The translations under genes and the position numbers were made by a program. Below, in pieces: positions 1-6,150 of a stretch of DNA of 7,155 bases (the first letter of the stretch is position 1; every line of letters starts with the position of its first letter). The stretch covers positions 1 through 7,155 of the forward strand of contig CALGAS010000485.1 in NCBI GenBank assembly GCA_937959175.1. Reading direction: 5' to 3'. This stretch comes from an uncultured bacterium (lineage in GTDB: Bacteria > Planctomycetota > Planctomycetia > Pirellulales > UBA1268). Under the pieces are notes generated by a model that made no database searches, had not been told where the DNA came from, and worked only from the letters and a program-made list of their open reading frames with translations.

Positions 1-66
1 ACTGGCTCCGAGCGAAGCGAGGTGCCTGTACCCTTTTCCAACCCGAGGACGCACCCGGAATACGGG
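1..66. repeat. Left arm of 66-base inverted repeat framing the window
   Basis: Bases 1-66 are the reverse complement of 7086-7151 with only two differences (position 43 C and position 52 C; the partner arm implies T and A). The core reads GGTGCCTGTACCCTTTTCC at 21-39. No transposase lies between the arms, and the enclosed genes look like ordinary chromosomal genes. I therefore read it as one copy of an interspersed, REP-like repeat rather than a transposon end. This last step is inference. The repeat sits at the very edge of the window, so its true outer limit cannot be seen. Confidence 0.85.
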
Positions 67-127
67 CCCACCCCGAGCCTGCGTGAGGAGAGCCCGCCGG
101 ATGGCACGGGCCCACCCCGAGCCTGCG
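62..127. repeat. Pair of 22-base direct repeats, 44-base period
   Basis: Bases 62-83 and 106-127 are identical (start ACGGGCCCACC, end GAGCCTGCG). The similarity extends weakly leftward: CCGGA precedes both copies, followed by AT in the first and TGGC in the second. The first copy begins inside the last five bases of the terminal inverted repeat, so the two repeat families abut. No coding frame is supported here. A decayed cluster of intergenic repeats is the simplest reading. Confidence 0.7.
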
Positions 128-144
128 GCTGGGCGAAAATGTCA

Positions 145-170
145 CCGCGGCGGGGAAAAAATCGCCGCGG
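145..170. other. Perfect 8-bp inverted repeat upstream of the toroid gene
   Basis: CCGCGGCG at 145-152 pairs with CGCCGCGG at 163-170 around a 10-base A-rich loop (GGGAAAAAAT). It lies 81 bases before the start codon of the gene at 252. It could be an operator-like dyad, an RNA hairpin in the leader, or the end of a transcript from the left. There is no T-run after it on the plus strand, which argues against a classical intrinsic terminator. Function is unknown. Confidence 0.4.
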
Positions 171-251
171 CTGATTGGTGAACGACTGGTTTCTGCAGGA
201 GCCCGGCAGGCGTATCCTTGAGCACGATTCAGTGCTTCCCGGAGACCACCG

Positions 252-1337
252 ATGACGACCACCCGCGGCGTTCTGTGCAGCCTGTCGGTGCTCCTCCTGC
301 CAGCGATCGCCACCGCCGCCGACGCGGCCGTGGCCAAGGCGATCAGCAAGGCTTCAGAGTTTCTCGCCGAGGCCCAGGCGGACGACGGCAGCTTCAAGGC
401 CGACCTCGGCCCGGCGGTGACGGGTCTGGCCGTGACGGCGCTGGTCCGCAGCGGCACGCCTGCGGAAGATCCGGTCGTCCAGAAGGGCCTCGACTACCTG
501 CTGACTTTTCGGCAGCCCGACGGCGGGATCTATTCGCCCGGGTCACCGGTGGCCAACTACGAGACCGCGATCGCGATGCTGGCTCTGGCGGCCTGCAACG
601 CCGAGGGCCGGCTGGCCGAGGAGATCGAGGGGGCGACAGGCTTCGTCAAGAAACTCCAGTGGGATGGCGGGGAAGGCAAGGACGAGGCCGACCCGGCCTT
701 CGGCGGGGCCGGCTACGGCCGCAAGTCACGGCCCGACCTGTCCAACACAGCGTTCATGATCGAGGCGTTGCGGACGGTCGGTGAAAGTGAGAACGATCCG
801 GCGATCCAGCGGGCGCTCGCCTTCGTGTCGCGGACGCAGAATCTGCCCGGGCCCGACAACCCGATGCCCTTTGCCGACAAGAACCCCGACGGCGGCTTCT
901 ACTACACGCCGGCCAACGGCGGGGAGAGCCAGGCCGGCACGACCGCCAATGGCGGCCTGCGAAGCTATGCCTCGATGACCTACGCCGGCCTCAAGAGCAT
1001 GATCTTCGCCGGCCTCGGTCCCGACGACCCGCGGGTCAAGGCGGCCATTTCCTGGCTGCGGAAGAACTACACCTTCGAGGAGAATCCGGGCATGGGTCAG
1101 GCGGGGCTCTACTACTTCTATCACACCGCCTCCAAGGCCCTCGGCGTGCTTGGCGAGGAGCCCTTCACCGATGCCGAGGGTACGAAGCACGACTGGCGGA
1201 GGGAACTCTCTGCGGCGATCGTCGCCCGGCAGCTGGCCGACGGCTCCTGGGTGAACGCCAATGAGCGGTGGCTGGAGGGCGAGCCGGTGCTCGTGACCAG
1301 CTACGCGTTGCTGGCGCTGGCCAACTGCCAGGAATGA
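252..1337 (+). CDS. Secreted prenyltransferase/squalene-oxidase-repeat (alpha-toroid) protein
   Basis: This 361-residue protein begins with a Sec-type signal peptide (hydrophobic residues 7-20, likely cleavage near ATA-AD at 20-24), so it should be exported. The rest is made of QW-like repeats of the prenyltransferase/squalene-oxidase alpha-alpha toroid: ADDGSF (43-48), QPDGGIY (88-94), NPDGGFYY (211-218) and LADGSW (328-333). DLSNTAF (162-168) and the aromatic GLYYFYHT (285-292) also match what I recall of secreted planctomycete members. The class II terpene cyclase DxDD acid motif is absent, so triterpene cyclisation is not supported; a structural or binding role is more likely. GGAG at 241-244, seven bases before the ATG, supports the start. 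It converges on the DUF4254 gene across 37 bases. Fold assignment is strong; function is unknown. Confidence 0.88.
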   Translation: MTTTRGVLCSLSVLLLPAIATAADAAVAKAISKASEFLAEAQADDGSFKADLGPAVTGLAVTALVRSGTPAEDPVVQKGLDYLLTFRQPDGGIYSPGSPVANYETAIAMLALAACNAEGRLAEEIEGATGFVKKLQWDGGEGKDEADPAFGGAGYGRKSRPDLSNTAFMIEALRTVGESENDPAIQRALAFVSRTQNLPGPDNPMPFADKNPDGGFYYTPANGGESQAGTTANGGLRSYASMTYAGLKSMIFAGLGPDDPRVKAAISWLRKNYTFEENPGMGQAGLYYFYHTASKALGVLGEEPFTDAEGTKHDWRRELSAAIVARQLADGSWVNANERWLEGEPVLVTSYALLALANCQE

Positions 1338-1374
1338 CCTGGCCTCCGACGACGTCGCCCCCCCGGCGGGCCGC

Positions 1375-2010
1375 TCAGGCCGCCTTGCCCGTCTTGTAGA
1401 GGTAGGGATTCATCGTCGGATCGTTGTACATCTTCATCTGCCGGAAGACGCGGAGCGGCCGGGAACCGGCGAAAATCTCGGTCAGGAGCCGGTCGATCGC
1501 CGCCACCAGATGATCCCGCTGGGCATCGAGCACAGCGAGCTTGGCGAATGCCTTTTCCCGATGTTCGGCGGTCGCGTCGGGCCGCTCGGCCTGCTCCCGC
1601 ATGTGGAAGCGACGCAGTTCGAGAATCGAGAGCCGATCGATGGCGGCCCCGGGGGTCTCGGTGGCTGCCGGGGCGGTCGCGGGGGCGGCGATCCCCTGGG
1701 CAGCCAGTTCGGCGATCAGCCAGTCGTCGACCTTCTCGATCGCGTCGTTGCGGGCCTGGTTGTAGCGGTCGATCGCCCGCTTGACCGCCGCGATCCGGGC
1801 GTCGCTGACGTCGGGCGAACGGGCGATGTCTTCTTCGTGCCAGAGCAGAAAGTTGAACCGATGGAGGTCGCAGACTCGGCCCCGCAGGCCCTCCTCGGTA
1901 TGGGCGGGGGCCACCTGATGCCAGTGATCGACCAGGTGCTCGAGCAGGCGATCGATGTCGGCGGCTGCCGCCGGCGGGGTCTGGCGGTCGGTGGTGGCCG
2001 GAGTCGTCAT
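1375..2010 (-). CDS. DUF4254 family protein
   Basis: A 211-residue soluble, largely helical protein with no signal peptide or membrane segment. It carries conserved blocks of DUF4254: NFLLWHEED (53-61), DRYNQARNDAIE (81-92), ETPGAAIDRLSIL (118-130) and a C-terminal YNDPTMNPYLYK (195-206). The stretch at about 102-118 is Ala/Pro/Thr-rich and is probably a linker between two helical halves. AAGGAG on the minus strand (2017-2022), six bases before the ATG, fixes the start. It is the last gene of the ACP/KS operon, 53 bases after the KS stop. No biochemical activity is established for the family to my knowledge. From memory, members often sit near glycosyltransferase and surface-polysaccharide genes, so an envelope role is plausible but unproven. 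Confidence 0.88.
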   Translation of the reverse strand: MTTPATTDRQTPPAAAADIDRLLEHLVDHWHQVAPAHTEEGLRGRVCDLHRFNFLLWHEEDIARSPDVSDARIAAVKRAIDRYNQARNDAIEKVDDWLIAELAAQGIAAPATAPAATETPGAAIDRLSILELRRFHMREQAERPDATAEHREKAFAKLAVLDAQRDHLVAAIDRLLTEIFAGSRPLRVFRQMKMYNDPTMNPYLYKTGKAA

Positions 2011-2063
2011 GGGAATCTCCTTGCAGGCTGGCAGGTGAAACGGGTGATGATTGAGCGGCGCTG

Positions 2064-3299
2064 CTAGGCGGCCCGGCGAAAGACGAGGCAGAGGTTGGAT
2101 CCACCGAAGCCGAACGAGTTGCTGGCGGCCACCTCGACGCGGCGGGGCCGGGCGACGTGGGCCACATGATCGAGCGGGCAGGCGGGATCGGGGTTGTCGA
2201 GGTTGACCGTGGGCGGCACCGCTTGCCGCTCGATCGCCCCCAGGCAGGCAGCCGCCTCGAAGGCCGCCGCACCGCTGACGAGGTGGCCGGTCATGCTCTT
2301 GGTGGAACTGACGGGAATGGTGTCAGCCGCCGTGCCGCAGGCGATCCGGATGGCCCCCGCCTCGGCGACATCGCCCACCGGCGTGCCCGCGGCATGGGCG
2401 TTGAAATAGTCGATCTCGATCGGTGCGACCTGGGCATCGGCCAGCGCGGCGGCGATCGCCCGAGCGGCCTGGGTGGGATCGGTGTTGGGCGCCACCATGT
2501 GGCTGCCGTCGCTCGACATCCCGACGCCGGCGAGTTCGCCGCGGAGGCAGGCCCCCCTGGCCCGGGCGTCGCGGTCCCGCTCAAGAATAAAGAAGCCGCC
2601 CCCTTCCCCCATCACGAAGCCGTCACGGGCCGTGTCGAAGGGGCGGGAAGCCTTCGCCGGATCGTCGCTCCGTCGAGAGAGGGCCCGCAGGTTGTAGAAG
2701 GCAGCCAGCGAGGTGGGGCTGAGGATGTCGCAGCCGCCTGCCAGGCAGGCATCGACCCAGCCGAGCCGGAGCCAGTTGCGAGCCACGGCGAGGGCGTAGC
2801 CGCTCGAGCCGCAGGCCGCCGCCACGGTCACCGCCGGTCCCTTGAGACCGAGCCTGGCTGCCAGCCGGTGCACGAGCGTCGCCTCGCGGGTCGGTTCAAA
2901 CACGTCCCGGCCGCCGGCCAGAAAGTCATTTTCCCAGGTCTTGAGATGCTCAGCTCCCAGGCCGAGCACCAGCCCGATCCGCCGGCCTGGCGTGGCGGCA
3001 AGCCCGGCATCAGCGACCGCGGCTGCCAGCGGTGAGAGACACATCTGTTCCAGCCGGTCGAGGCGGGCAAACTCGGCCGGCTCGACACCCGCTGGGACCG
3101 GAATCTCGGTCACCGGGGCGGCGAACTGGGTGGTGGTCCGAGCCGGGTCGGTCGTCTCGATCGCCCGCACGCCCGAGCGGCCCTCTAGGAGGGCATCGAC
3201 CAGGCCGGTGGCAAAGCTGCCCAGCGGCGAGACCACGCCCAGCCCGGTGATCATCACCGGTGACGTGAGGGGCTCACCCGCGAAAGACAGCCCGCTCAT
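2064..3299 (-). CDS. Beta-ketoacyl-ACP synthase, FabF (KAS II) type
   Basis: A 411-residue condensing enzyme that should carry out decarboxylative Claisen condensation of an acyl chain with malonyl-ACP. All catalytic features are visible: nucleophile Cys163 in AAACGSSGYAL, His302 in YFNAHAAGTPVGD, Lys334 and His339 in SSTKSMTGHL, and the closing NSFGFGGSN loop (394-402). N-terminal VMITGLGVVSPLG (15-27) is the usual KS opening. The ATG at 3299 overlaps the upstream stop as ATGA and follows GGGAGG (3304-3309), so I prefer it to the longer frame opening at 3410, whose extra 37 residues do not resemble a KS. HAAGTP replaces the common HGTGTP, suggesting divergence from housekeeping FabF. Pairing with a cysteine-less KS-like protein suggests a specialised pathway. 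A paralogous role is inferred, so no fabF symbol is given. Confidence 0.93.
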   Translation of the reverse strand: MSGLSFAGEPLTSPVMITGLGVVSPLGSFATGLVDALLEGRSGVRAIETTDPARTTTQFAAPVTEIPVPAGVEPAEFARLDRLEQMCLSPLAAAVADAGLAATPGRRIGLVLGLGAEHLKTWENDFLAGGRDVFEPTREATLVHRLAARLGLKGPAVTVAAACGSSGYALAVARNWLRLGWVDACLAGGCDILSPTSLAAFYNLRALSRRSDDPAKASRPFDTARDGFVMGEGGGFFILERDRDARARGACLRGELAGVGMSSDGSHMVAPNTDPTQAARAIAAALADAQVAPIEIDYFNAHAAGTPVGDVAEAGAIRIACGTAADTIPVSSTKSMTGHLVSGAAAFEAAACLGAIERQAVPPTVNLDNPDPACPLDHVAHVARPRRVEVAASNSFGFGGSNLCLVFRRAA

Positions 3300-4153
3300 G
3301 CCGCCTCCCGTCGGAAGGTCGCCACATTGCGGGGGCGGCCCGCCACGCGGATCGCGCCGCCCCAGGGGCAGCCGATCGTCCACCAGGCAAGCGCACCACC
3401 CTCGCGACACATTGAGAGCGCCCGGGTGAAGGCGACGAGGCCACCAGCCGGTTCGTGCAGTCGCGGCCCGCTGGCGGTGCCCGCCGGCATGTGCACGGCC
3501 AGGGAGAGTTCCGGCATGTCTTCACCGCCGCCGTCCGGCGAGCCGATCGGCTCCAAAAGCATCGCCAGCGCCCGGCAGGTCGGGTCGTTCCTGGCTTCAC
3601 CGGCCGCATCGAGGCAGGGTTCTTCATCCCACTCGGTGGCCACCAGCCAGGCGGCAGCACAGTCGGGATCCCCGCCGCCGGTCAGGAGCGTCGCGGCGGT
3701 GAACAGTCCCTCGGCGACCGCGTCGGGGCCGCCGCCGACCCCCAGGTGCGGTCCGTGCATGCCCAGCGCCACGCTGACCGCTCCGGCGATCGAGTGCAGG
3801 GAACACTGCGGCACCAGATGGGGTGAAACGCTCGCGGCCCCGCCTGTCGGCAGAGCGGCGAGTGTCCGGGCCGCCGTCAGTCGACCGGCCTGGCAGGGAG
3901 CCGAAACGACCGCGTGGCCGCCGACCGAGGGGTGCCGCGGGTGTTCGGCCAGCGCCTGCAAGACCGCCCGGACGCCGACCACGCTGTGTTCGTCGGCATG
4001 GCGGAGAAACCGGTGCGGCAGCGCAGGCCCGCCGGCCGGGCAGGGCTCGCTGCGGACCGCGGCCATTTCCGAGAGCCGCGCCTCGCGGAAGGCGAAGGTC
4101 GTGATCCCGCAGCCCGGCGGCGACGGGAGACGGGGGCTCGGGGCGACGTTCAT
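3296..4153 (-). CDS. Ketoacyl-synthase-like protein lacking the catalytic Cys (CLF/ApeC-like)
   Basis: A 285-residue protein resembling only the N-terminal half of a thiolase-fold ketoacyl synthase (the beta-ketoacyl-synthase N-terminal-like family that includes ApeC-type chain-length factors). LHSIAGAVSVALGMHGPHLGVGGGP (119-143) matches the block before the KS active site. When its GPHLGVGGGP is aligned with GPAVTVAAAC of the neighbouring KS, Pro143 falls where the nucleophilic Cys should be. The half carrying the two catalytic His residues is absent. It is therefore probably non-condensing and may pair with the KS made from the next gene, to which it is coupled by a 4-base ATGA overlap. The ATG has no clear Shine-Dalgarno sequence, so the start is less certain; GITTFAF (16-22) looks like the first KS strand, which argues against a start as late as Met30. 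It follows the ACP gene by 57 bases. Confidence 0.78.
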   Translation of the reverse strand: MNVAPSPRLPSPPGCGITTFAFREARLSEMAAVRSEPCPAGGPALPHRFLRHADEHSVVGVRAVLQALAEHPRHPSVGGHAVVSAPCQAGRLTAARTLAALPTGGAASVSPHLVPQCSLHSIAGAVSVALGMHGPHLGVGGGPDAVAEGLFTAATLLTGGGDPDCAAAWLVATEWDEEPCLDAAGEARNDPTCRALAMLLEPIGSPDGGGEDMPELSLAVHMPAGTASGPRLHEPAGGLVAFTRALSMCREGGALAWWTIGCPWGGAIRVAGRPRNVATFRREAA

Positions 4154-4210
4154 GCTCGCGTCCGGCGGCCGACCGGCGACGATGCGGGGGCGGGGAGGCC
4201 CCGGCCTCGA

Positions 4211-4477
4211 TCAGGCAGCCTGCCGACCCTCCTTGGCGGCCAGTTTTTCCTGCAGCACATCGAGCATGTCGCCCACCGTAGCGATCCGCTCCAGCAGTTC
4301 GGTCTCGATTTGGATGCCGAAGCGGCTCTCGACATGGAGCACGAGCCCGGCCATGTCGAGCGAGTCGAGATTGAGACCCTCCCGCAAGGACGTCGTCTCT
4401 TCGAGGTCGGGGAAGTTCTCGCCGGTTTCCTTCTCGAGCAGTTCGAGCACGACGGCGGACAGTTCCTGGCGATTCAT
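4211..4477 (-). CDS. Acyl carrier protein
   Basis: An 88-residue acidic four-helix ACP. The phosphopantetheine attachment site is Ser39 in LNLDSLDMAGLV (36-47), followed by an acidic recognition helix. Size and motif spacing are normal for ACPs. It carries growing acyl chains as thioesters for the ketoacyl synthase encoded downstream, and needs a phosphopantetheinyl transferase that is not in this window. GAGGAGAG on the minus strand (4487-4494) provides a ribosome binding site, with GGAGAG nine bases before the ATG. It is the first gene of the four-gene minus-strand run, so the operon promoter should lie in the 161 bases separating it from the divergent VanZ-like gene. Its linkage to a cysteine-less KS-like gene and lack of fabD/fabG neighbours suggest a dedicated ACP rather than the housekeeping one (inference). 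Confidence 0.93.
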   Translation of the reverse strand: MNRQELSAVVLELLEKETGENFPDLEETTSLREGLNLDSLDMAGLVLHVESRFGIQIETELLERIATVGDMLDVLQEKLAAKEGRQAA

Positions 4478-4638
4478 GGGAAAGCACTCTCCTCGGGCGT
4501 TTTGGGCATCGGCCTGACGGCTGCCACAGGGAGCGGGAAGGTAGCGGAACAGCCTCGGCGGGCGAAGATCAAAAACCGGGGGTATTCTGGGGGCTTTCCA
4601 GCTGGGATACGCCGCCCAAGGCCCCGGAAATCGTCTCG
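4478..4638. promoter_or_regulatory. Divergent intergenic region between ACP operon and VanZ-like gene
   Basis: This 161-base region separates two divergent start codons and so must hold promoters for both directions, unless the plus-strand gene is expressed otherwise. Apart from the ACP ribosome binding site at 4487-4494, I see only a short A-rich patch (4567-4575) and a TATTCT hexamer (4583-4588) that resembles a -10 box facing the plus strand but has no convincing -35 partner. No inverted repeat or known operator is evident. Confidence 0.4.
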
Positions 4639-5055
4639 ATGCCGTCTGCCGATCATGTCCTCCCCGGCCGTTTCACCCGCCCGCTCGGCCTTCTCACCGT
4701 CGCCTACACGATCGTTTTGGTCGTCGCGACCCACTATCCGAAGCCGGAGGATCTGCTGGGACCCGACCCGCCCTCCGACAAGACCCTGCACTTCATCGCT
4801 TACGGCCTGCTCGGTCTTCTCGCGGCGGCCACCCTGGCGGCCGCCGGTCGCTGGTCGCTGCGGACGGTCGGGGTACTGGCCGCCGGGCTGGCGGTCTTCG
4901 CCGCCCTCGACGAGGCGACGCAGCCGGCCTTCGGAAGGGCGGCAGACGTCTGGGACTGGGCCTATGACCTGATCGGCCTGATCGCCGGGATCATCGTCGT
5001 GGCGGTCGTTCAGCCCTCGCTGACGGCGGCCAAGGCTGCCGGCGGGCCTCAGTAG
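4639..5055 (+). CDS. VanZ-like family integral membrane protein
   Basis: A 138-residue protein with four likely membrane segments (about 15-31, 49-69, 75-91 and 107-125). It carries the VanZ-like signature: DKTLHFIAYGLLG (47-59), then DEATQ (91-95), GR (99-100) and DVWDWAYDLIG (103-113). The charged pattern at membrane edges is the family hallmark. VanZ itself confers low-level teicoplanin resistance, but most members have no known activity, so resistance should not be inferred from this. The start has only a weak upstream purine stretch (GGAAA, 4626-4630) but gives a sensible length. Its last seven bases overlap the end of the convergent UDP-glucuronate decarboxylase gene. It is divergent from the ACP operon, so functional linkage to it is uncertain. 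Confidence 0.82.
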   Translation: MPSADHVLPGRFTRPLGLLTVAYTIVLVVATHYPKPEDLLGPDPPSDKTLHFIAYGLLGLLAAATLAAAGRWSLRTVGVLAAGLAVFAALDEATQPAFGRAADVWDWAYDLIGLIAGIIVVAVVQPSLTAAKAAGGPQ

Positions 5056-6023
5056 TTGGGCGTCGGTGCCCGGAAGTCATCCAGGCAGACGCTCTTGAAC
5101 CAGTCGATCGTCTTGGCGAGCCCCTCGCGGAGCGGCACCGTCGGCTCCCAGTCGAGCTTCTCCTTGGCCAGCGTGATGTCGGGCCGCCGCCGCTCGGGGT
5201 CGTCGACCGGCAGCGGCTTCTCGATCAATGGCGACTGTGAGCCGGTCAGTTCGAGGGTCAACTCGGCCAACTGGCGAATCGTGAACTCGCCGGGGTTGCC
5301 GATGTTGACCGGTCCAGTGAACTCGTCGGGCCCGTTCATCATCCGGATGATGCCTTCGATGAGATCGTCACGGTAGCAGAAGCTTCGCGTCTGCTCGCCT
5401 GAGCCGAAGATCGTGATCGGCTCGCCCACCAACGCCTGCCGGATGAAGTTGGAGACGACGCGGCCGTCGAAGGGATGCATCCGCGGCCCGTAGGTGTTGA
5501 AGATTCGCACGATCCTGACATTCACGCCGTTGTGGCGGTGGTAATCCATGAACAGCGTTTCGGCGGCCCGCTTGCCCTCGTCGTAGCAGGCCCGGGGGCC
5601 GATCGGATTGACAGCCCCCCGGTAGCTCTCCGGCTGCGGATGAATCTCCGGGTCGCCGTAGACCTCGCTGGTGGACGCCTGCAGGATTTTGGCCCGGCAG
5701 CGGCGGGCCATGCCGAGCAGGTTGATCGCCCCCATCACGCTCGTTTTCATCGTCTTGATGGGGTTGTACTGATAATGGCCCGGGGCGGCCGGGCAGGCGA
5801 GGTTGTAAATCTCGTCAACCTCCAGCCAGAGCGGGTGGATGATGTCGTGACGGACGAGCTCGAAGTTTTCCCTCCCCAGCAGGTGGGCGACGTTCGACTT
5901 CTGGCTGGTGAAGAAGTTGTCGGCGCAGATCACATCGTGACCCTCCGCCACGAGCCGTTCGCAGAGATGACTGCCGAGAAAACCGGCGCCGCCGGTGACG
6001 AGGATCCGCTTGAGGGTGGGCAT
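5049..6023 (-). CDS. uxs: UDP-glucuronate decarboxylase (UDP-xylose synthase)
   Basis: A 324-residue cytoplasmic extended short-chain dehydrogenase/reductase that should convert UDP-glucuronate to UDP-xylose via an NAD-bound 4-keto intermediate, supplying xylose for surface or exported glycans. Visible features are the NAD-binding TGGAGFLGS (10-18), DNFFTSQKSNV (35-45), ACPAAPGHYQYNPIKT (76-91), STSEVYGDPEIHPQ (117-130), catalytic Tyr147/Lys151 in YDEGK, and RRRPDI (278-283). This set matches UXS specifically rather than UDP-glucose 4-epimerase. ATG 6023 gives a start 9 residues before the Rossmann glycine motif. An in-frame ATG at 6038 is the alternative; both ribosome sites are weak (GGAACC at 6031-6036 favours 6023). 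The frame stays open to 6260, but that extension is low-complexity and antisense to the next gene. Its 3' end overlaps the VanZ-like stop by seven bases. Confidence 0.93.
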   Translation of the reverse strand: MPTLKRILVTGGAGFLGSHLCERLVAEGHDVICADNFFTSQKSNVAHLLGRENFELVRHDIIHPLWLEVDEIYNLACPAAPGHYQYNPIKTMKTSVMGAINLLGMARRCRAKILQASTSEVYGDPEIHPQPESYRGAVNPIGPRACYDEGKRAAETLFMDYHRHNGVNVRIVRIFNTYGPRMHPFDGRVVSNFIRQALVGEPITIFGSGEQTRSFCYRDDLIEGIIRMMNGPDEFTGPVNIGNPGEFTIRQLAELTLELTGSQSPLIEKPLPVDDPERRRPDITLAKEKLDWEPTVPLREGLAKTIDWFKSVCLDDFRAPTPNY

Positions 6024-6086
6024 CAATCGAGGTTCCATCGGGGTGGGCGGCGACTCCACAGCAACACCGCGGCGTGGTAGTGTACC

Positions 6087-6121
6087 CGGACAGCGGGTGC
6101 CGGTTCGGCCGGCAGTGTCCG
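6087..6121. promoter_or_regulatory. Interrupted hairpin in the UXS / isomerase intergenic region
   Basis: CGGACA (6087-6092) pairs with TGTCCG (6116-6121), and TGCCGG (6098-6103) pairs with CCGGCA (6109-6114). The loop is TTCGG, and an asymmetric internal bulge separates the two stems (five bases on the left, one on the right). It lies 14 bases before the ribosome binding site of the plus-strand gene at 6151 and inside the 127-base divergent spacer. It could be a leader-RNA hairpin or a protein-binding dyad. Short GC-rich stems arise by chance in such DNA, so confidence is modest. Confidence 0.35.
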
Positions 6122-6135
6122 CCTGCCGCATCCTT

Positions 6136-6143
6136 GAGGGGAG
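6136..6143 (+). promoter_or_regulatory. Strong ribosome binding site deciding the isomerase start
   Basis: GAGGGGAG lies seven bases upstream of ATG 6151. It settles the start at 6151 rather than the upstream in-frame ATG at 5995, and places the twin-arginine motif at residues 7-8 of the protein as expected for a Tat signal. Confidence 0.75.
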
Positions 6144-6150
6144 ATACATC

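Noticed and set aside
1338..1374. Bidirectional terminator between the two convergent genes
   Set aside because: The 37-base gap has GC-rich words and a CGACGTCG palindrome, but I could not build a stable stem followed by a T-run on either strand.
1301..2272. Minus-strand open frame overlapping DUF4254 and the KS end
   Set aside because: Arg/Pro/Ser-rich composition typical of out-of-frame GC-rich DNA. The DUF4254 frame in the same stretch has conserved motifs.
3300..3410. N-terminal extension of the ketoacyl synthase frame to an ATG at 3410
   Set aside because: The extra 37 residues are Arg/Gly/Pro-rich with no KS similarity and lie inside the upstream KS-like gene. ATG 3299 has an ATGA overlap and a GGGAGG ribosome site.
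3327..4517. Long plus-strand open frame across the KS-like and ACP genes
   Set aside because: Ser/Arg/Pro-rich shadow of two recognisable minus-strand genes, with no family motif.
4583..4588. TATTCT as a -10 promoter element for the VanZ-like gene
   Set aside because: No -35 element at proper spacing. A single four-of-six hexamer match is not enough for a separate promoter call.
5995..6150. Upstream extension of the isomerase to the ATG at 5995
   Set aside because: It would bury the twin-arginine signal internally and overlap the UXS start. GAGGGGAG before ATG 6151 gives the better start.
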